From Cyclobacteriaceae bacterium (GTDB lineage: Bacteria > Bacteroidota > Bacteroidia > Cytophagales > Cyclobacteriaceae), in NCBI GenBank assembly GCA_016786495.1, contig JAEUUJ010000015.1:19203-83202 (forward strand): 64,000 nt of DNA, given 5' to 3'. The notes beneath the pieces are model-generated. The model had not been told where the DNA came from, did no database searches, and worked only from the letters and a program-made list of their open reading frames with translations. Positions 26,552-36,533 of the stretch are shown in pieces (positions within the stretch are counted from its first letter, which is position 1; every line of letters starts with the position of its first letter). Made by a program: the position numbers and the translations under genes.

Positions 26552-28645
26552 ATGCCAGAAACGGTCAAGGAAAAGTCTAAGAAATCACCCGAATCGAAAC
26601 TTTCGCAAGACGTATTGCTCAAGGCGTACGAGCTCATGTGTACCGCCAGGCGCATGGCCGATTTGTACGATGAGAATCGCGAGGTTTGCAGTAAATATGT
26701 TCACAGTACTTCATGGGGGCACGAGGCTATCCAGCTTGCTGCCGGCATGCAGTTGAAGTCGTTCGACTTCGCTTCACTGTACTATCGAGATGAGTCTATG
26801 CTACTCGGCATCGGCATGCAACCGCATGAGTTGATGATGCAGTTGATGGCCAAGCGTGAAGATCCGTTTTCGGGGGGAAGAACGTACTACGGTCATCCGT
26901 CTTTGAAGCGTGAAGGGTTTCCATTAATCCCGCATCAGAGTTCCGCAACCGGAATGCAGGCAATCCCGGCCACGGGCATGGCGCATGGCATCGCTTACCT
27001 GGAATCGCAAAAGTTATTAACGGGTAAGAATAACCCGATCGTTATTTGTTCGCTGGGCGATGGCTCAGTTACGGAAGGTGAGGTTGCAGAGGCATTTCAA
27101 ATGGCCGTGCTGAAGAAACTTCCGATACTTTACCTCATTCAGGACAACGACTGGGGTATCTCGGCCACCGGCAGCGAGATGCGGGCGATGGATGCCTATG
27201 AATACGCAGCCGGCTTTAAAGGTTTGGAGCGCATGCGTGTAGACGGTTCTGATTTCTCCGATTCGTATGAGGGACTAAGCAAGGCAATCGACTACGTAAG
27301 AAAGAAACGCGCACCCATTCTCGTTCACGCAAAATGTCCGTTGCTCGGACATCACACATCCGGTGTTCGCAAGGAGTGGTATCGCGGCGAAAATCTCGAC
27401 TTGCAACAGCAGGATGATCCGCTTGTAAAGCTTGAAAAGAAATTGCAGGAAGAGATCGATGAAGCGACACTCGCAACAATTCGCACGAAAGCAGCGGAGT
27501 TTGTTGAATCGGAATATAAAAAGGCATTAGATTCTCCTGATCCGGACGTTACTGATTTTGATTCGCACGAGTTTGCTCCCACACCGGTTACCGAAGAGAA
27601 GGGAACTCGTTCTCCAAAAGGCGGAGAGAAGGTAGTAATGGTAGACGCTGCCCTCCATGCGGTGGATGAAATCCTGAAGAGACATCCGGAGGCGTTGTTC
27701 TACGGTCAGGATGTTGGCCGGAGGCTCGGCGGGGTATTTCGCGAAGCGGCAACACTCGCGCAAAAGTATGGCGATGAACGCGTGTTCAATACACCCATTC
27801 AGGAGGCTTACATTGTGGGCTCCACGGCAGGTATGTCAGCTGTGGGCGCAAAACCCATTGTAGAGATTCAGTTTGCGGACTATATCTGGCCGGGAATAAA
27901 CCAGTTAGTGGAAGAGCTTTCCAAAAGTTGTTACTTGTCGAAAGGTCAGTTTCCGATTCAATCGCTTATCCGCGTGCCGATTGGTGCGTATGGCGGAGGC
28001 GGGCCGTATCATTCCGGCAGTGTGGAATCGGCTTTGGTTACGATCAACGGAATCAAGGTTGTGTATCCATCGAATGCTGCCGACATGAAAGGTTTGCTCA
28101 AAGCATCGTTCTATGATCCGAACCCGGTGGTGTTGCTGGAACACAAAGGACTATACTGGTCGAAAGTTCCGGGAACGACTGACGCAAAAACGATCGAACC
28201 AGATGAGGATTACATCATCCCGCTTGGCAAAGCGAACATCGTTCAGAAAGCCGATGCAAAACTCATCGAAGCAGGAGAGAGTGCGGTAATTATTACCTAC
28301 GGCATGGGTGTTTACTGGGCGAAGGAGGCTTCGAAAAAATTCAAAGGCCGTGTTGAAATACTTGATTTACGAACACTCAATCCGTTAGACTGGAGCGCAG
28401 TTAAGGCGAGTGCTGAAACGCACGGCAGAGTTATGGTATTAACGGAAGAGCCTGTGCATAACTCATTCGCAGAGTCGCTGGCCGGAAGAATTTCGAAAGC
28501 GTGCTTTGCCTCTTTAGACGCTCCGGTGTGGACGGTGGGTGCGGTGAACCTCCCTGCAGTTCCACTCAATGTAGACCTTGAGAAGATGATGCTGCCCTCG
28601 GCTGATAAAGTGTTTACTGAGCTTAATGCGTTGCTGAGCTACTAG
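26552..28645 (+). CDS. Fused E1 alpha/beta 2-oxo acid dehydrogenase (thiamine-PP dependent)
   Basis: 697 residues. Residues about 20-330 are an E1-alpha domain with the thiamine-diphosphate motif SLGDGSVTEGEVAEAFQMA...DNDWGIS; a low-complexity linker (about 331-352) leads to an E1-beta domain (VDAALHAVDEILKRHPEALFYGQDVGRRLGG, then GGGGPYHSGSVES, and a C-terminal LTEEPVHNSFAES). E1 decarboxylates a 2-oxo acid and passes the acyl group to a lipoyl E2. The branched-chain (2-oxoisovalerate) type fits best, but pyruvate is possible. No E2 or E3 is adjacent. Its stop overlaps the convergent tamL stop by 4 bp (CTAG). Confidence 0.9.
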   Translation: MPETVKEKSKKSPESKLSQDVLLKAYELMCTARRMADLYDENREVCSKYVHSTSWGHEAIQLAAGMQLKSFDFASLYYRDESMLLGIGMQPHELMMQLMAKREDPFSGGRTYYGHPSLKREGFPLIPHQSSATGMQAIPATGMAHGIAYLESQKLLTGKNNPIVICSLGDGSVTEGEVAEAFQMAVLKKLPILYLIQDNDWGISATGSEMRAMDAYEYAAGFKGLERMRVDGSDFSDSYEGLSKAIDYVRKKRAPILVHAKCPLLGHHTSGVRKEWYRGENLDLQQQDDPLVKLEKKLQEEIDEATLATIRTKAAEFVESEYKKALDSPDPDVTDFDSHEFAPTPVTEEKGTRSPKGGEKVVMVDAALHAVDEILKRHPEALFYGQDVGRRLGGVFREAATLAQKYGDERVFNTPIQEAYIVGSTAGMSAVGAKPIVEIQFADYIWPGINQLVEELSKSCYLSKGQFPIQSLIRVPIGAYGGGGPYHSGSVESALVTINGIKVVYPSNAADMKGLLKASFYDPNPVVLLEHKGLYWSKVPGTTDAKTIEPDEDYIIPLGKANIVQKADAKLIEAGESAVIITYGMGVYWAKEASKKFKGRVEILDLRTLNPLDWSAVKASAETHGRVMVLTEEPVHNSFAESLAGRISKACFASLDAPVWTVGAVNLPAVPLNVDLEKMMLPSADKVFTELNALLSY

Positions 28646-31125
28646 AACGAGTAGCCGATACCGATGTTGTAGATAACAGGTTCGTTATAACGCGTGTACG
28701 GCCTTACAAATCGCAGCTTGGGAAGAACAAATTTTTCACCATCGTCACGCGCAGGGTCGTAGGCTTTGATCCCCACATCGAACCGCAGAATCAGGAATGA
28801 GAAGTTGAATCGTAACCCGAAACCGGTTCCCACACCAATCTCCCGGTAAAAGCGGTTCAGGTTAAACTGCGAGTTTCCTTTATCCTCATTATTATCGTCC
28901 AGCGGTTTGAACGTCCAAACGTTTCCGGCATCTACGAACACGGCTCCTTCCACGAATCCGAACACCTTCTTGCGGATCTCCACACTGCCTTCCAGCAAGA
29001 TGTCACCCGGCTTTTCGAACTGGTAGTTGAAGTACCCGTCCTGAGGAATGTCGCTGCTGACATCGGGTTTGAACGACCCCTGGCCGAGCCTTCGCGGTCG
29101 CCATGCGCGGATACTGTTGCTTCCTCCTGCAAAGAAGTACTTTTCGTAGGGAAGTGCCCGGGTGGTGTCGCCATAGGCGTAGGCCACACCACCGTTGAAC
29201 CGGTATGCCAGCATCGTGGTTTTGTCGAGTACTTTGGTTCTTCTGAAATCGACACTGGCCCGCAGGTATTTGAATTTTTGTAAACCTTCCGCAGAAAGGT
29301 CAATCAGGTTTTGAATCGTTCCGCCACTTTCGATGGCCCACCGGAAGAACGCTGAAGTTGTTCCCGGACTTCCATAGTTGTTGAAGTTCCAGGTCATGGC
29401 GAAAATCATGCTGCTTACGAACGATGAGTTAAACGAATACTTAAGCGGGTTTCCGTATTCGGTGAACTGTTCATTCAAGAAACTCTGAAAGTCCTGCGAG
29501 GTTGTTGAATTGATCACACTCAGGTTGACGATCGTGAAATCATACCGTCTGATCCGCTGATTATCCCAGCTGTACGTAAAGTTGGCAGACGTTGCTTTGC
29601 GCTGATACTCCGGACGGTTGGTATACGTGTATCCTACCTGCACTTTCGTTCGGGGGTTGACCCGGCCGAGCCGATAACGAACCTGGTCGGGCAACGGAAA
29701 CAAAAACTGCGGGAATGAAACCGATGCGTTGATGCCGGCTTCGATACTTCGGTAAACACTGATGTTGCTCGATTGTGTGGCCGACAAAACGCCTTCGTAT
29801 CCGATCCGGCCGTTCATTTCGAAGTTCTCCAGACCGTTGAAGATGTTGCGCTTCATGAAGTTCACGCTGTAGAACGGGCCCGGAAATCCCTGGGTAACAC
29901 TCATACCGATTTCATTCGACCACTGATACCGGTCGAGCGGACTGGTAAAAATGTTGGCGATGAACTTTCCTCCCGATGTGTCGTAATTCACGTTTACGAA
30001 CTTGAAGTTGTTCAGGTTGGCGAGCTGGCGTTGCGTGTCGAAGGTTTTTGTCCGGCTATAGAATTGACCCGGCTTGAGGAACACCCGTTGTCCGAGCATT
30101 TTTAAACTGTAACTGCGTTCGAAGTACTGGAAGTTAACGCCACGTGAGGCGCGTTTGGTACGAAATGCATCAGAAGAAGGAGGGGCAACCCCGGCATCTG
30201 TGGTAAAGTTAACCTCATCAATGATAAACTTCTTGTGATAGCCCCGCTTTGCGGGATCGTTAACAATTATCTGAACACCAACCCTGCGGTTCGGACGGTA
30301 GGTAGTATCGGTTTCGTATTCAATGTACTGCCGGCTAAAGTCGAAGTAACCGTTGTCTTTCAATAGTAAGTCGAGTCGCTCGCGCTCTTTTGAAAAGTTG
30401 TCTTGCCGGTAACGCTGACCTTTCACCAGAAAACTTTGTGCGCTGTTTTTAACCAGGAGGTTGTAGATAGCCGTGTCGGTCACCCGATAGAACACAGTAT
30501 CGATGCGGTAAGGCTTGCCTGCGCGGATCGTGTATTCGATTTGTACTTTTTTCCGGAACCGGGCTTTGTTGCGCTTCCGCTCGTTTCTGGGAACCAACTC
30601 GCACGATGTGACCGTGTTGTTGAAGTAGCCGTTTGAAAACAGGTAATCCGAAAACTTGGCAACGGTCAGGTCAGTTGCCGAAGAGTCGTATACCGTAATC
30701 GGGTCGACCCATTGCATCAGCAGGTTTCCGTTCTGGATACGATCGTTCAGCTTGTCGATTTTGCTCTGCTTGGTAAACAGCAGGTTGTTTGCCTTCTTGT
30801 CGGTCTTTGCCCGGGCAATTTTTGCGTTATACTTCTTTTCGGTCTTTTCGATCTTCTTTTCGTACGTCTTGGGGTCGAACTTTCTTCGGCCCAGGTAATG
30901 TGCCCACCGGGGTGCTAACGCAAGACGCCCAAAAGCCTTTTGATTCTCTTTCTGGGTGTACAGATCTTTGAGTGTGCTTTCGCTGATGTCGGCTGGCTGG
31001 CCTTTGATTTTCTGGCGGTAGAGCAGCCGCTCGTTTTCCTTGAGATACCGGGTGCCGGTACAAGCCTGCAGCAGGATCAAAACTGAGAAAAGAAGGAAAT
31101 AATATCTATTTTTCGAGGGTATCAA
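28642..31125 (-). CDS. tamL: TamL-like outer-membrane translocation and assembly lipoprotein (BamA/TamA superfamily)
   Basis: 827 residues. The start is TTG at 31125: an in-frame TGA lies two codons upstream and no ATG precedes the signal. A lipobox (LILLQAC) makes it a lipoprotein, the feature that separates TamL of Bacteroidota from classical TamA. POTRA-like segments (about 150-420) precede a 16-strand barrel domain with the conserved FFAGGSNSIRAWRPRRLG loop and a C-terminal beta-signal ending VIYNIGIGYSF. Function by family: with TamB, insertion of outer-membrane proteins or lipid transport. Only 10 bp separate its start from the divergent RNA methyltransferase start. Confidence 0.9.
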   Translation of the reverse strand: MIPSKNRYYFLLFSVLILLQACTGTRYLKENERLLYRQKIKGQPADISESTLKDLYTQKENQKAFGRLALAPRWAHYLGRRKFDPKTYEKKIEKTEKKYNAKIARAKTDKKANNLLFTKQSKIDKLNDRIQNGNLLMQWVDPITVYDSSATDLTVAKFSDYLFSNGYFNNTVTSCELVPRNERKRNKARFRKKVQIEYTIRAGKPYRIDTVFYRVTDTAIYNLLVKNSAQSFLVKGQRYRQDNFSKERERLDLLLKDNGYFDFSRQYIEYETDTTYRPNRRVGVQIIVNDPAKRGYHKKFIIDEVNFTTDAGVAPPSSDAFRTKRASRGVNFQYFERSYSLKMLGQRVFLKPGQFYSRTKTFDTQRQLANLNNFKFVNVNYDTSGGKFIANIFTSPLDRYQWSNEIGMSVTQGFPGPFYSVNFMKRNIFNGLENFEMNGRIGYEGVLSATQSSNISVYRSIEAGINASVSFPQFLFPLPDQVRYRLGRVNPRTKVQVGYTYTNRPEYQRKATSANFTYSWDNQRIRRYDFTIVNLSVINSTTSQDFQSFLNEQFTEYGNPLKYSFNSSFVSSMIFAMTWNFNNYGSPGTTSAFFRWAIESGGTIQNLIDLSAEGLQKFKYLRASVDFRRTKVLDKTTMLAYRFNGGVAYAYGDTTRALPYEKYFFAGGSNSIRAWRPRRLGQGSFKPDVSSDIPQDGYFNYQFEKPGDILLEGSVEIRKKVFGFVEGAVFVDAGNVWTFKPLDDNNEDKGNSQFNLNRFYREIGVGTGFGLRFNFSFLILRFDVGIKAYDPARDDGEKFVLPKLRFVRPYTRYNEPVIYNIGIGYSF

Positions 31126-31135
31126 CGGTCAAAAA

Positions 31136-31876
31136 ATGCTGTCCAAAGCGCGGATCAAATTCATCAAATCTTTGCAATTAAAGAAATACCGAAAACAGGA
31201 ACAATGTTTTACGGTGGAGGGTGAAAAAAGCGTACTGGAGGTTCTGACCTCTTCGTTAACCGTGAAGGAGGTATATGCCACAGCCGAATTCATCGAACGC
31301 CAGAAGTCGGCTCTCAGCAGGTTTAAAGGTCCGGTAGTGGAAGTATCAGAGAAAGAGCTGGCATCGGTAGGTGAGTATGCATCCAACAATGCAGCGCTGG
31401 CGGTGGTGGCCATTCCGGAAAACACACGGCCGAAACTCACATCGCAGGAATTTGTGTTGATGCTGGACGACATCCGCGACCCGGGTAACCTGGGTACGAT
31501 TATCCGGACGGCCGATTGGTATGGGATCAAGAACATCATCGCCTCAGAAGAAACTGCGGATGTTTATAACGGAAAAGTGGTGCAGGCAAGTATGGGTTCG
31601 TTTGTTCGAACGAACGTGTTTTACACAAATCTGGTGGAATTCTTAACCGGCAACACGCTACCGGTGTTAGGGACCTTCCTGAACGGAGCAGATGCTCATT
31701 CCTTTAATTACGGACAGGGTGGAATCATTGTGATCGGCAATGAAGCAAACGGAATCTCGGACGCGGTAGCTTCGTTTGTCACGCAAAAAATTACCATCCC
31801 GCGGTACGGGCACGCTGAGTCGTTAAATGCAGGAATCGCGACCGCTGTAATCCTGGACAATATCCGCAGGCGTTAA
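31136..31876 (+). CDS. TrmH/SpoU-family RNA 2'-O-methyltransferase
   Basis: 246 residues. The N-terminal substrate-binding domain (KYRKQEQCFTVEGEKSVLE) and SpoU catalytic domain with the three knot motifs are present: LDDIRDPGNLGTIIRTADWYG (motif 1 core PGNLGTI), VIGNEANGIS (motif 2) and IPRYGHAESLNAGIATAVI (motif 3). Methylates rRNA or tRNA ribose using SAM; target not predictable by eye. Divergent from tamL with a 10-bp gap, and its stop overlaps the convergent transporter stop by 4 bp. Confidence 0.93.
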   Translation: MLSKARIKFIKSLQLKKYRKQEQCFTVEGEKSVLEVLTSSLTVKEVYATAEFIERQKSALSRFKGPVVEVSEKELASVGEYASNNAALAVVAIPENTRPKLTSQEFVLMLDDIRDPGNLGTIIRTADWYGIKNIIASEETADVYNGKVVQASMGSFVRTNVFYTNLVEFLTGNTLPVLGTFLNGADAHSFNYGQGGIIVIGNEANGISDAVASFVTQKITIPRYGHAESLNAGIATAVILDNIRRR

Positions 31877-32652
31877 AAGAAGCCCTTGCTGTTTTCAGTC
31901 GCTTCCGCGGAAATTTTTTCTGCGTGTTCTTTTCCCAGGTAGTTGTCAATAATCGAGTGACCGAGGTAAATGAGCGGAGTGAGCGCAATCGCTACAATGA
32001 ACTTGTAGATGTAGTTCGTGATCCCGATCGCTACAATTTGGGAAGTGGTGAACACGCCCGAAAAGGCAATGAACAGCACCACAAAACTGTCGATGAATTG
32101 CGACACCAGGGTTGAACCGGTAGAGCGTAGCCAGAGGTACTTGTTTCCGGTAACTTTTTTTAGTTTTTGAAATACAAACACATCGGTGAGCTGGCCAATG
32201 ATGAACGCGGTGAGTGAGCCGATGATAATTCGCTGCCCCTGTCCAAAAATTTTGTTGAAGGCAATATCCATGTCTACCGTACTTCCATCAGGGCCTTTCG
32301 TGTAATGCCAGAAGTCGGCAGGGGAGAGCAGCATGGTTAAAAAGATCACCACGAACGCGTAGGCGATCAGTCCGGCGGTCAGGTAGCTGATTCGCTTGAC
32401 GCCTGGTTTTCCAAAGTATTCGTTGATTAAATCGGTGGTGATGAACACAACGGGCCAGATAACAACGCCCGCAGTTAAGTTAAAGTCCATCGTGAATCCA
32501 AGAATGTTCAGATTCGCGGGGTTCATGCCGAGGGTTTGTTCGAACGAAAAGATTTTGACACCGATCATTTCGGCCAGAAGCGCATTCGTGATGAAGATGC
32601 CTGACAGAACCAGGAACAGGCGATGTTTCTTTTGCTCGAGTGTTGGCTGCAT
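31873..32652 (-). CDS. Queuosine precursor transporter (YhhQ/VUT family)
   Basis: 259 residues with about six or seven membrane segments. Diagnostic parts: FITNALLAEMIGVKIF, FTTDLINEYFG-type motif (FITTDLINEYFGKPG), RIIIGSLTAFIIGQLTDVFVFQKLK and LVSQFIDSFVV. The family imports queuosine precursors (preQ0/preQ1) at the inner membrane. Three bases before the rnz stop on the same strand, so it is transcribed with RNase Z in an RNA-modification/processing unit. Confidence 0.9.
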   Translation of the reverse strand: MQPTLEQKKHRLFLVLSGIFITNALLAEMIGVKIFSFEQTLGMNPANLNILGFTMDFNLTAGVVIWPVVFITTDLINEYFGKPGVKRISYLTAGLIAYAFVVIFLTMLLSPADFWHYTKGPDGSTVDMDIAFNKIFGQGQRIIIGSLTAFIIGQLTDVFVFQKLKKVTGNKYLWLRSTGSTLVSQFIDSFVVLFIAFSGVFTTSQIVAIGITNYIYKFIVAIALTPLIYLGHSIIDNYLGKEHAEKISAEATENSKGFF

Positions 32653-32655
32653 ACG

Positions 32656-33573
32656 TTAGTCTTCGATGGTAAAGGTTTCGCCTTCCAAAGCAAGATAGGT
32701 GTTTTGGAATACGCGCTTGGCTTCGTCAATTACGGGAAGCAAGTCTTTATATCGGGCCGAAAAATGCCCGATCAGCAGGCGCACGGGTTGAGCTTTCAGG
32801 GCAATCGTGGCCGCCTGCTTTACGGTACTGTGCCGGGTCTCCAGTGCTTTGTCTGCGTCTTCTTCCATAAACGTTGCTTCATGGTAGAGAACATCCACTT
32901 CCCGGATTTGTTCTACGATCGCTTCAAAATATTGCGTGTCGGAGCAGTAGGCGTAACTTCTCGATTTTCGTGGCGAAAGGGTAAGCGCTTCGTTTTTATA
33001 AACGATGTTCCCTTCGTCATCCACAATGTCTTCACCCCACTTTAACTTATTCAATTGCAGGATTGATAGATTTTGGGGCAATACCTCTTTGTCGATTCGT
33101 CTTGGCTTTGGTTTTTCGCGAATCAGAAAGCCTGAGCAATCAAGCTTGTGCAGCAACGGAATGGTCTCGACCGTAACAAACTTGTTTTCGAAGATGATTT
33201 CCTTTTTACCCGGTGTCAGCAGGTGGAAGACGATTTTGTAGTTGAGGGAGGATTTTGAATACTTGAGCTGCAGGGTAATGATCTCGTCAAGCCCTTTATG
33301 GCTATAGATGTGTAAATCGGATTTTCGTTTGTTCAGGTGCAGCGTGAAGATCAGGCCCATGAGGCCCAGATAATGATCACCATGCAGGTGTGAGATAAAG
33401 ATGTGATCGATACGGTGCATATTCAACTCATACTTCATGAGTTGCAGTTGGGCACCTTCTGCGCAATCGATCAGAAAGTAATTGTTTTCTACTTCCAGGA
33501 ATTGGGCAGACGGCATGCGTCCGTACGCCGGAACGGCACCACTTGAACCGAGTATCGTTATTTTAAACGCCAC
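32656..33573 (-). CDS. rnz: Ribonuclease Z (tRNA 3' endonuclease)
   Basis: 305 residues. Metallo-beta-lactamase motif SHLHGDH (61-67), opening LGSSGAVPAYGRMPSAQ, DCAEGAQ, and later CSDTQYFE, HEATFME and IGHFSARY supply the remaining zinc ligands. Cleaves tRNA precursors at the discriminator base. Upstream of the queuosine-precursor transporter and probably cotranscribed with it. Confidence 0.95.
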   Translation of the reverse strand: MAFKITILGSSGAVPAYGRMPSAQFLEVENNYFLIDCAEGAQLQLMKYELNMHRIDHIFISHLHGDHYLGLMGLIFTLHLNKRKSDLHIYSHKGLDEIITLQLKYSKSSLNYKIVFHLLTPGKKEIIFENKFVTVETIPLLHKLDCSGFLIREKPKPRRIDKEVLPQNLSILQLNKLKWGEDIVDDEGNIVYKNEALTLSPRKSRSYAYCSDTQYFEAIVEQIREVDVLYHEATFMEEDADKALETRHSTVKQAATIALKAQPVRLLIGHFSARYKDLLPVIDEAKRVFQNTYLALEGETFTIED

Positions 33574-33651
33574 AACCTTGCTTCGCAGTAAGTTCTGAAT
33601 TTATTTCTGTTCACGAAAGTGAATCCGGCTGGTTTCAGAGCGTTGTGTCTG

Positions 33652-33689
33652 TAAAAACAAAGACCAAAATCAGTAACGACTTTGGTCTT
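33652..33689 (-). terminator. Terminator after the purC-STAS unit
   Basis: Minus strand: AAGACCAAA (33689-33681) pairs perfectly with TTTGGTCTT (33668-33660), followed by TGTTTTT. Confidence 0.8.
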
Positions 33690-33715
33690 CATCATGGTAT
33701 GCGATCGTTTCGATC

Positions 33716-34096
33716 TTACCGGTTGTCCCGGTCTTTTAAATCTTTTTCAATTTCGTGCATGAATACGGCATCAATTGCTTCTTCTGCGGTGTTGGTGATG
33801 TTCAGTACGCTGTCAAGCTGAGAGATTTTGATCAGCTTCACGGTGTGCTCCGACAGAGCAGCGAGCACGAAAATTCCGCCTTCTTCCTGGAAGATACGAT
33901 TGCCTACCAGCAATGCGCTCAAACCTGATGAATCGGTGTACTTTACGTCCGAAAGATCAAGGATAATATTCTTAACGCCTTCTGCATGAAGGGTGATGAG
34001 TTCTGATTTAAGATTGGGAGCTACGCTGCTATCCATCTTCTCCTCATGCAGGCGCAGCAAACTGTATTTCTCCTGCTTGTCGATCGTGTATTTCAT
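33716..34096 (-). CDS. STAS-domain protein, anti-sigma-factor antagonist type
   Basis: 126 residues. STAS fold with the conserved phosphorylation loop DLSDVKYTDSSGLSALL, where the serine pair after TD is the expected phospho-acceptor (SpoIIAA-like). By family it binds an anti-sigma kinase or a phosphatase partner; no such kinase is adjacent. Lies 15 bp after purC, and the two share a terminator, so expression follows purine biosynthesis or the arrangement is incidental. Confidence 0.9.
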   Translation of the reverse strand: MKYTIDKQEKYSLLRLHEEKMDSSVAPNLKSELITLHAEGVKNIILDLSDVKYTDSSGLSALLVGNRIFQEEGGIFVLAALSEHTVKLIKISQLDSVLNITNTAEEAIDAVFMHEIEKDLKDRDNR

Positions 34097-34111
34097 GTTC
34101 TTGGGTACTGT

Positions 34112-35074
34112 TTAGCTCTTGCGAGCCTCAAAATTAACGGAATTTACCGAATTAATGATACTATCGTGGATTCTTTGAAGGAGGTCGGTTGTGCCCGTTT
34201 CCGACAGTTTCTCACCGGTAAAATGGTGATACAATTCGCGGTAACGCTCTGATATTGAGTTCACAATTTGCGGTGTCATTTCGGGTACCTGCTGGCCGTC
34301 TTTGCCCTGAAATCCGTTTTCGATCAGCCACTGGCGTACAAATTCCTTCGAAAGCTGCTTTTGCGGCTCACCCTTTTGCTGGCGTCCCGTATACCCTTCT
34401 GCATAAAAGTAACGTGACGAGTCGGGTGTGTGAACCTCGTCAATCAGGTAAATCGTATCGTTTTGTTTACCGAATTCATACTTCGTGTCTACTAAAATCA
34501 ATCCGCGTGCAGCGGCCATCTCGGTGCCTTTGGCAAACAACGTAAGTGTATACCTCTCTAATGTCTCGTAGTCTTCTCTGGAAACCAGCCCACGGCTCAG
34601 AATTTCCTCGCGTGAGATGTCTTCATCGTGCCCCACTTTCGCTTTGGTGGTGGGTGTGATAATCGGGGTTGGAAACTTATCGTTCTCTTTCAGTCCTTCC
34701 GGAAGCGTAACGCCGCACAGCGTTCGTTTGCCGGCTTTGTATTCGCGCCAGGCGTGACCTGCCAGGTATCCGCGCACAACCATTTCAACCGGAAAGGGCT
34801 CGCATTTAAAGCCCACGGTTACGTTTGGATCGGGCGTGCTGATCACCCAGTTGGGAACGAGTTCCTTTGTTGCCTTTAAGTTGATGGCTGCAATCTGATT
34901 GAGTACACGGCCCTTGTCGGGGATGGCTTTCGGCAGCACCACATCGAATGCCGAGATGCGGTCGGTTGCGACCATCGCCATGATGGAACCAAAATAGTAT
35001 ACATCACGGACCTTGCCGCGATAAAAACCTGTCTGACCCTGAAACTGGAAATTGGTTTCCTTAATTGCGTTCAT
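34112..35074 (-). CDS. purC: Phosphoribosylaminoimidazole-succinocarboxamide (SAICAR) synthase
   Basis: 320 residues, the longer form found in Bacteroidota and yeast rather than the 237-residue E. coli form. Motifs: [25 protein letters not shown] (nucleotide-binding), [37 protein letters not shown] and [12 protein letters not shown]. Joins CAIR and aspartate using ATP in purine synthesis. First gene of a unit with the STAS protein. Confidence 0.95.
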   Translation of the reverse strand: MNAIKETNFQFQGQTGFYRGKVRDVYYFGSIMAMVATDRISAFDVVLPKAIPDKGRVLNQIAAINLKATKELVPNWVISTPDPNVTVGFKCEPFPVEMVVRGYLAGHAWREYKAGKRTLCGVTLPEGLKENDKFPTPIITPTTKAKVGHDEDISREEILSRGLVSREDYETLERYTLTLFAKGTEMAAARGLILVDTKYEFGKQNDTIYLIDEVHTPDSSRYFYAEGYTGRQQKGEPQKQLSKEFVRQWLIENGFQGKDGQQVPEMTPQIVNSISERYRELYHHFTGEKLSETGTTDLLQRIHDSIINSVNSVNFEARKS

Positions 35075-35133
35075 AGAAAAAACTGAAGCGCAAAGATTGG
35101 AAATGTGCGGCAGAAATTCGCCTGCGGGTTTAA

Positions 35134-36444
35134 TTAATTCTTGGGCTCTACCAGCAGTCCGGCCTTGAAAACATAGGTTTTCACCACGTTTCCCTGCTCG
35201 TCATATTCCTTCCACTCTTTGTGTTTGCGGTCGGCAATGTATTCGCCCTGCTCTTTGATCTTTCCGTTGGGATGATAGGCCGTAAACAATCCATGCCTGC
35301 GGTTCGACCGAAGTTCGCCTTCGGCTTCCACACCGCCCGAAGGGTAGTAGGTTTTGTATGGCCCGGTGAGCAGATTGAATTTGTACGTTTCTTCCTTGGC
35401 GAGCTTTCCGTTGTCGAAATATTCGTAGCGTACGCCCGACAGTTTTCCGTTCTCGTAGTTCTCTTTCACACGTTCGGTTTTTCCATCCGCATAGTAAAAC
35501 ACCCACGTACCGTTCGGATGCTTGTTCTTATAGCGTTTCACTGACATCAGTTTTTCCAGGTCAGAGTATTCTTCCACAATCCATTCCTGGCCGGTGAGCG
35601 ATGGCTGCTCTTTGATTTTCAACTTGCCATTCGGATGGTAGGAGAGTGCGGTGCCCACCTTGGTTCCCTCTTCGTATGTGTACCGGTGCTTGACCGTTCC
35701 ATCGGCATAGTAGCCAACATTGTCGCCATGCAACCGGCCGTTCATAAAGCTTCCTTCGAGCAGCAGGTGGCCTTCGCGATCGTAGTTCTTGAACTCACCG
35801 TTTTTAGAACCTTCTTTCATGGTCGATACGGTTTCCATCTGCCCGTTGTCGTAGAAGGTTTTGTAGAATCCGCTCATGATTCCGTTTTTGTAATTGCACT
35901 CCGTTTCTACTTTTCCATTTTCATAGAAGCTGCGGGTAATTCCGTTGGGTTTGCCATTTGCGTACATGATTTCTTTCTTCATGTTGCCGGCAGGATAATA
36001 CTCGCGCACCACGCCTTCGGGTTTTCCTTTTTTGAAAACCGTTTCGCTTTTAACAATGCCGTTATCGTAAAACGATTGAACGCTGTCGACCAGCAGATCG
36101 TTTTGATAGTACGCCTTTTGAACAAACTTGCCAGTCTCGTCATACACTTCCACCGCGCCATGGCGAAGCCCGTTTACATACACCATTTTCCGCGAAAGCG
36201 TGCCGGTAGGATTATACTCTGTAAACACGCCTGATTTTTTTCCTTTGTTGAAGTTGCCTTCCACCGCCACCTTGCCATTGGGGTGAAACTTTTTGTACGA
36301 CCCGATCAGCATCTCGTCATCATCCGATGCCACTGCATAAACTTCCTGCGGAAACCGTTTGGCTGCATCGTAATACGTTTTGATTTCGCGCTGGGCGAAA
36401 CCAACAGCCGGTAACAGGATCAGAAGAAATAGAATGATTCGCAT
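35134..36444 (-). CDS. Secreted YwqK/MORN-like repeat protein
   Basis: 436 residues: a signal peptide (about 1-17, ending VGFAQ) followed by about 16 repeats of 20-24 residues of type YxNGKxxxExxYKNGxxxGxxxxYxxNG. This is the MORN-like/YwqK repeat family, often labelled 'antitoxin' from one early case; nothing here supports a toxin-antitoxin role. The repeats form extended beta-sheet surfaces, presumably periplasmic or on the outer membrane. Monocistronic, function unknown. Confidence 0.85.
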   Translation of the reverse strand: MRIILFLLILLPAVGFAQREIKTYYDAAKRFPQEVYAVASDDDEMLIGSYKKFHPNGKVAVEGNFNKGKKSGVFTEYNPTGTLSRKMVYVNGLRHGAVEVYDETGKFVQKAYYQNDLLVDSVQSFYDNGIVKSETVFKKGKPEGVVREYYPAGNMKKEIMYANGKPNGITRSFYENGKVETECNYKNGIMSGFYKTFYDNGQMETVSTMKEGSKNGEFKNYDREGHLLLEGSFMNGRLHGDNVGYYADGTVKHRYTYEEGTKVGTALSYHPNGKLKIKEQPSLTGQEWIVEEYSDLEKLMSVKRYKNKHPNGTWVFYYADGKTERVKENYENGKLSGVRYEYFDNGKLAKEETYKFNLLTGPYKTYYPSGGVEAEGELRSNRRHGLFTAYHPNGKIKEQGEYIADRKHKEWKEYDEQGNVVKTYVFKAGLLVEPKN

Positions 36445-36465
36445 GCTTTTTTGGGGATTCAGACG

Positions 36466-36499
36466 AAAATAAAACAGCCCTGCAAATAACGCAAGGCTG
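36466..36499 (-). terminator. Terminator after the thiolase gene
   Basis: Minus strand: CAGCCTTGC (36499-36491) pairs with GCAGGGCTG (36483-36475), one wobble, followed by TTTTATTTT. Confidence 0.75.
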
Positions 36500-36533
36500 A
36501 TTCGTTTGTTGTGCGGAACGTTCCGTTGAACGT

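Noticed and set aside
35134-36444. Toxin-antitoxin system (YwqK 'antitoxin')
   Set aside because: The protein is secreted and repetitive, and no toxin gene is adjacent; the name is inherited from annotation of a different case.
36514-36525. CGGAACGTTCCG palindrome as an operator
   Set aside because: It sits downstream of the thiolase stop and just before its terminator, so it more likely belongs to the 3' end structure.
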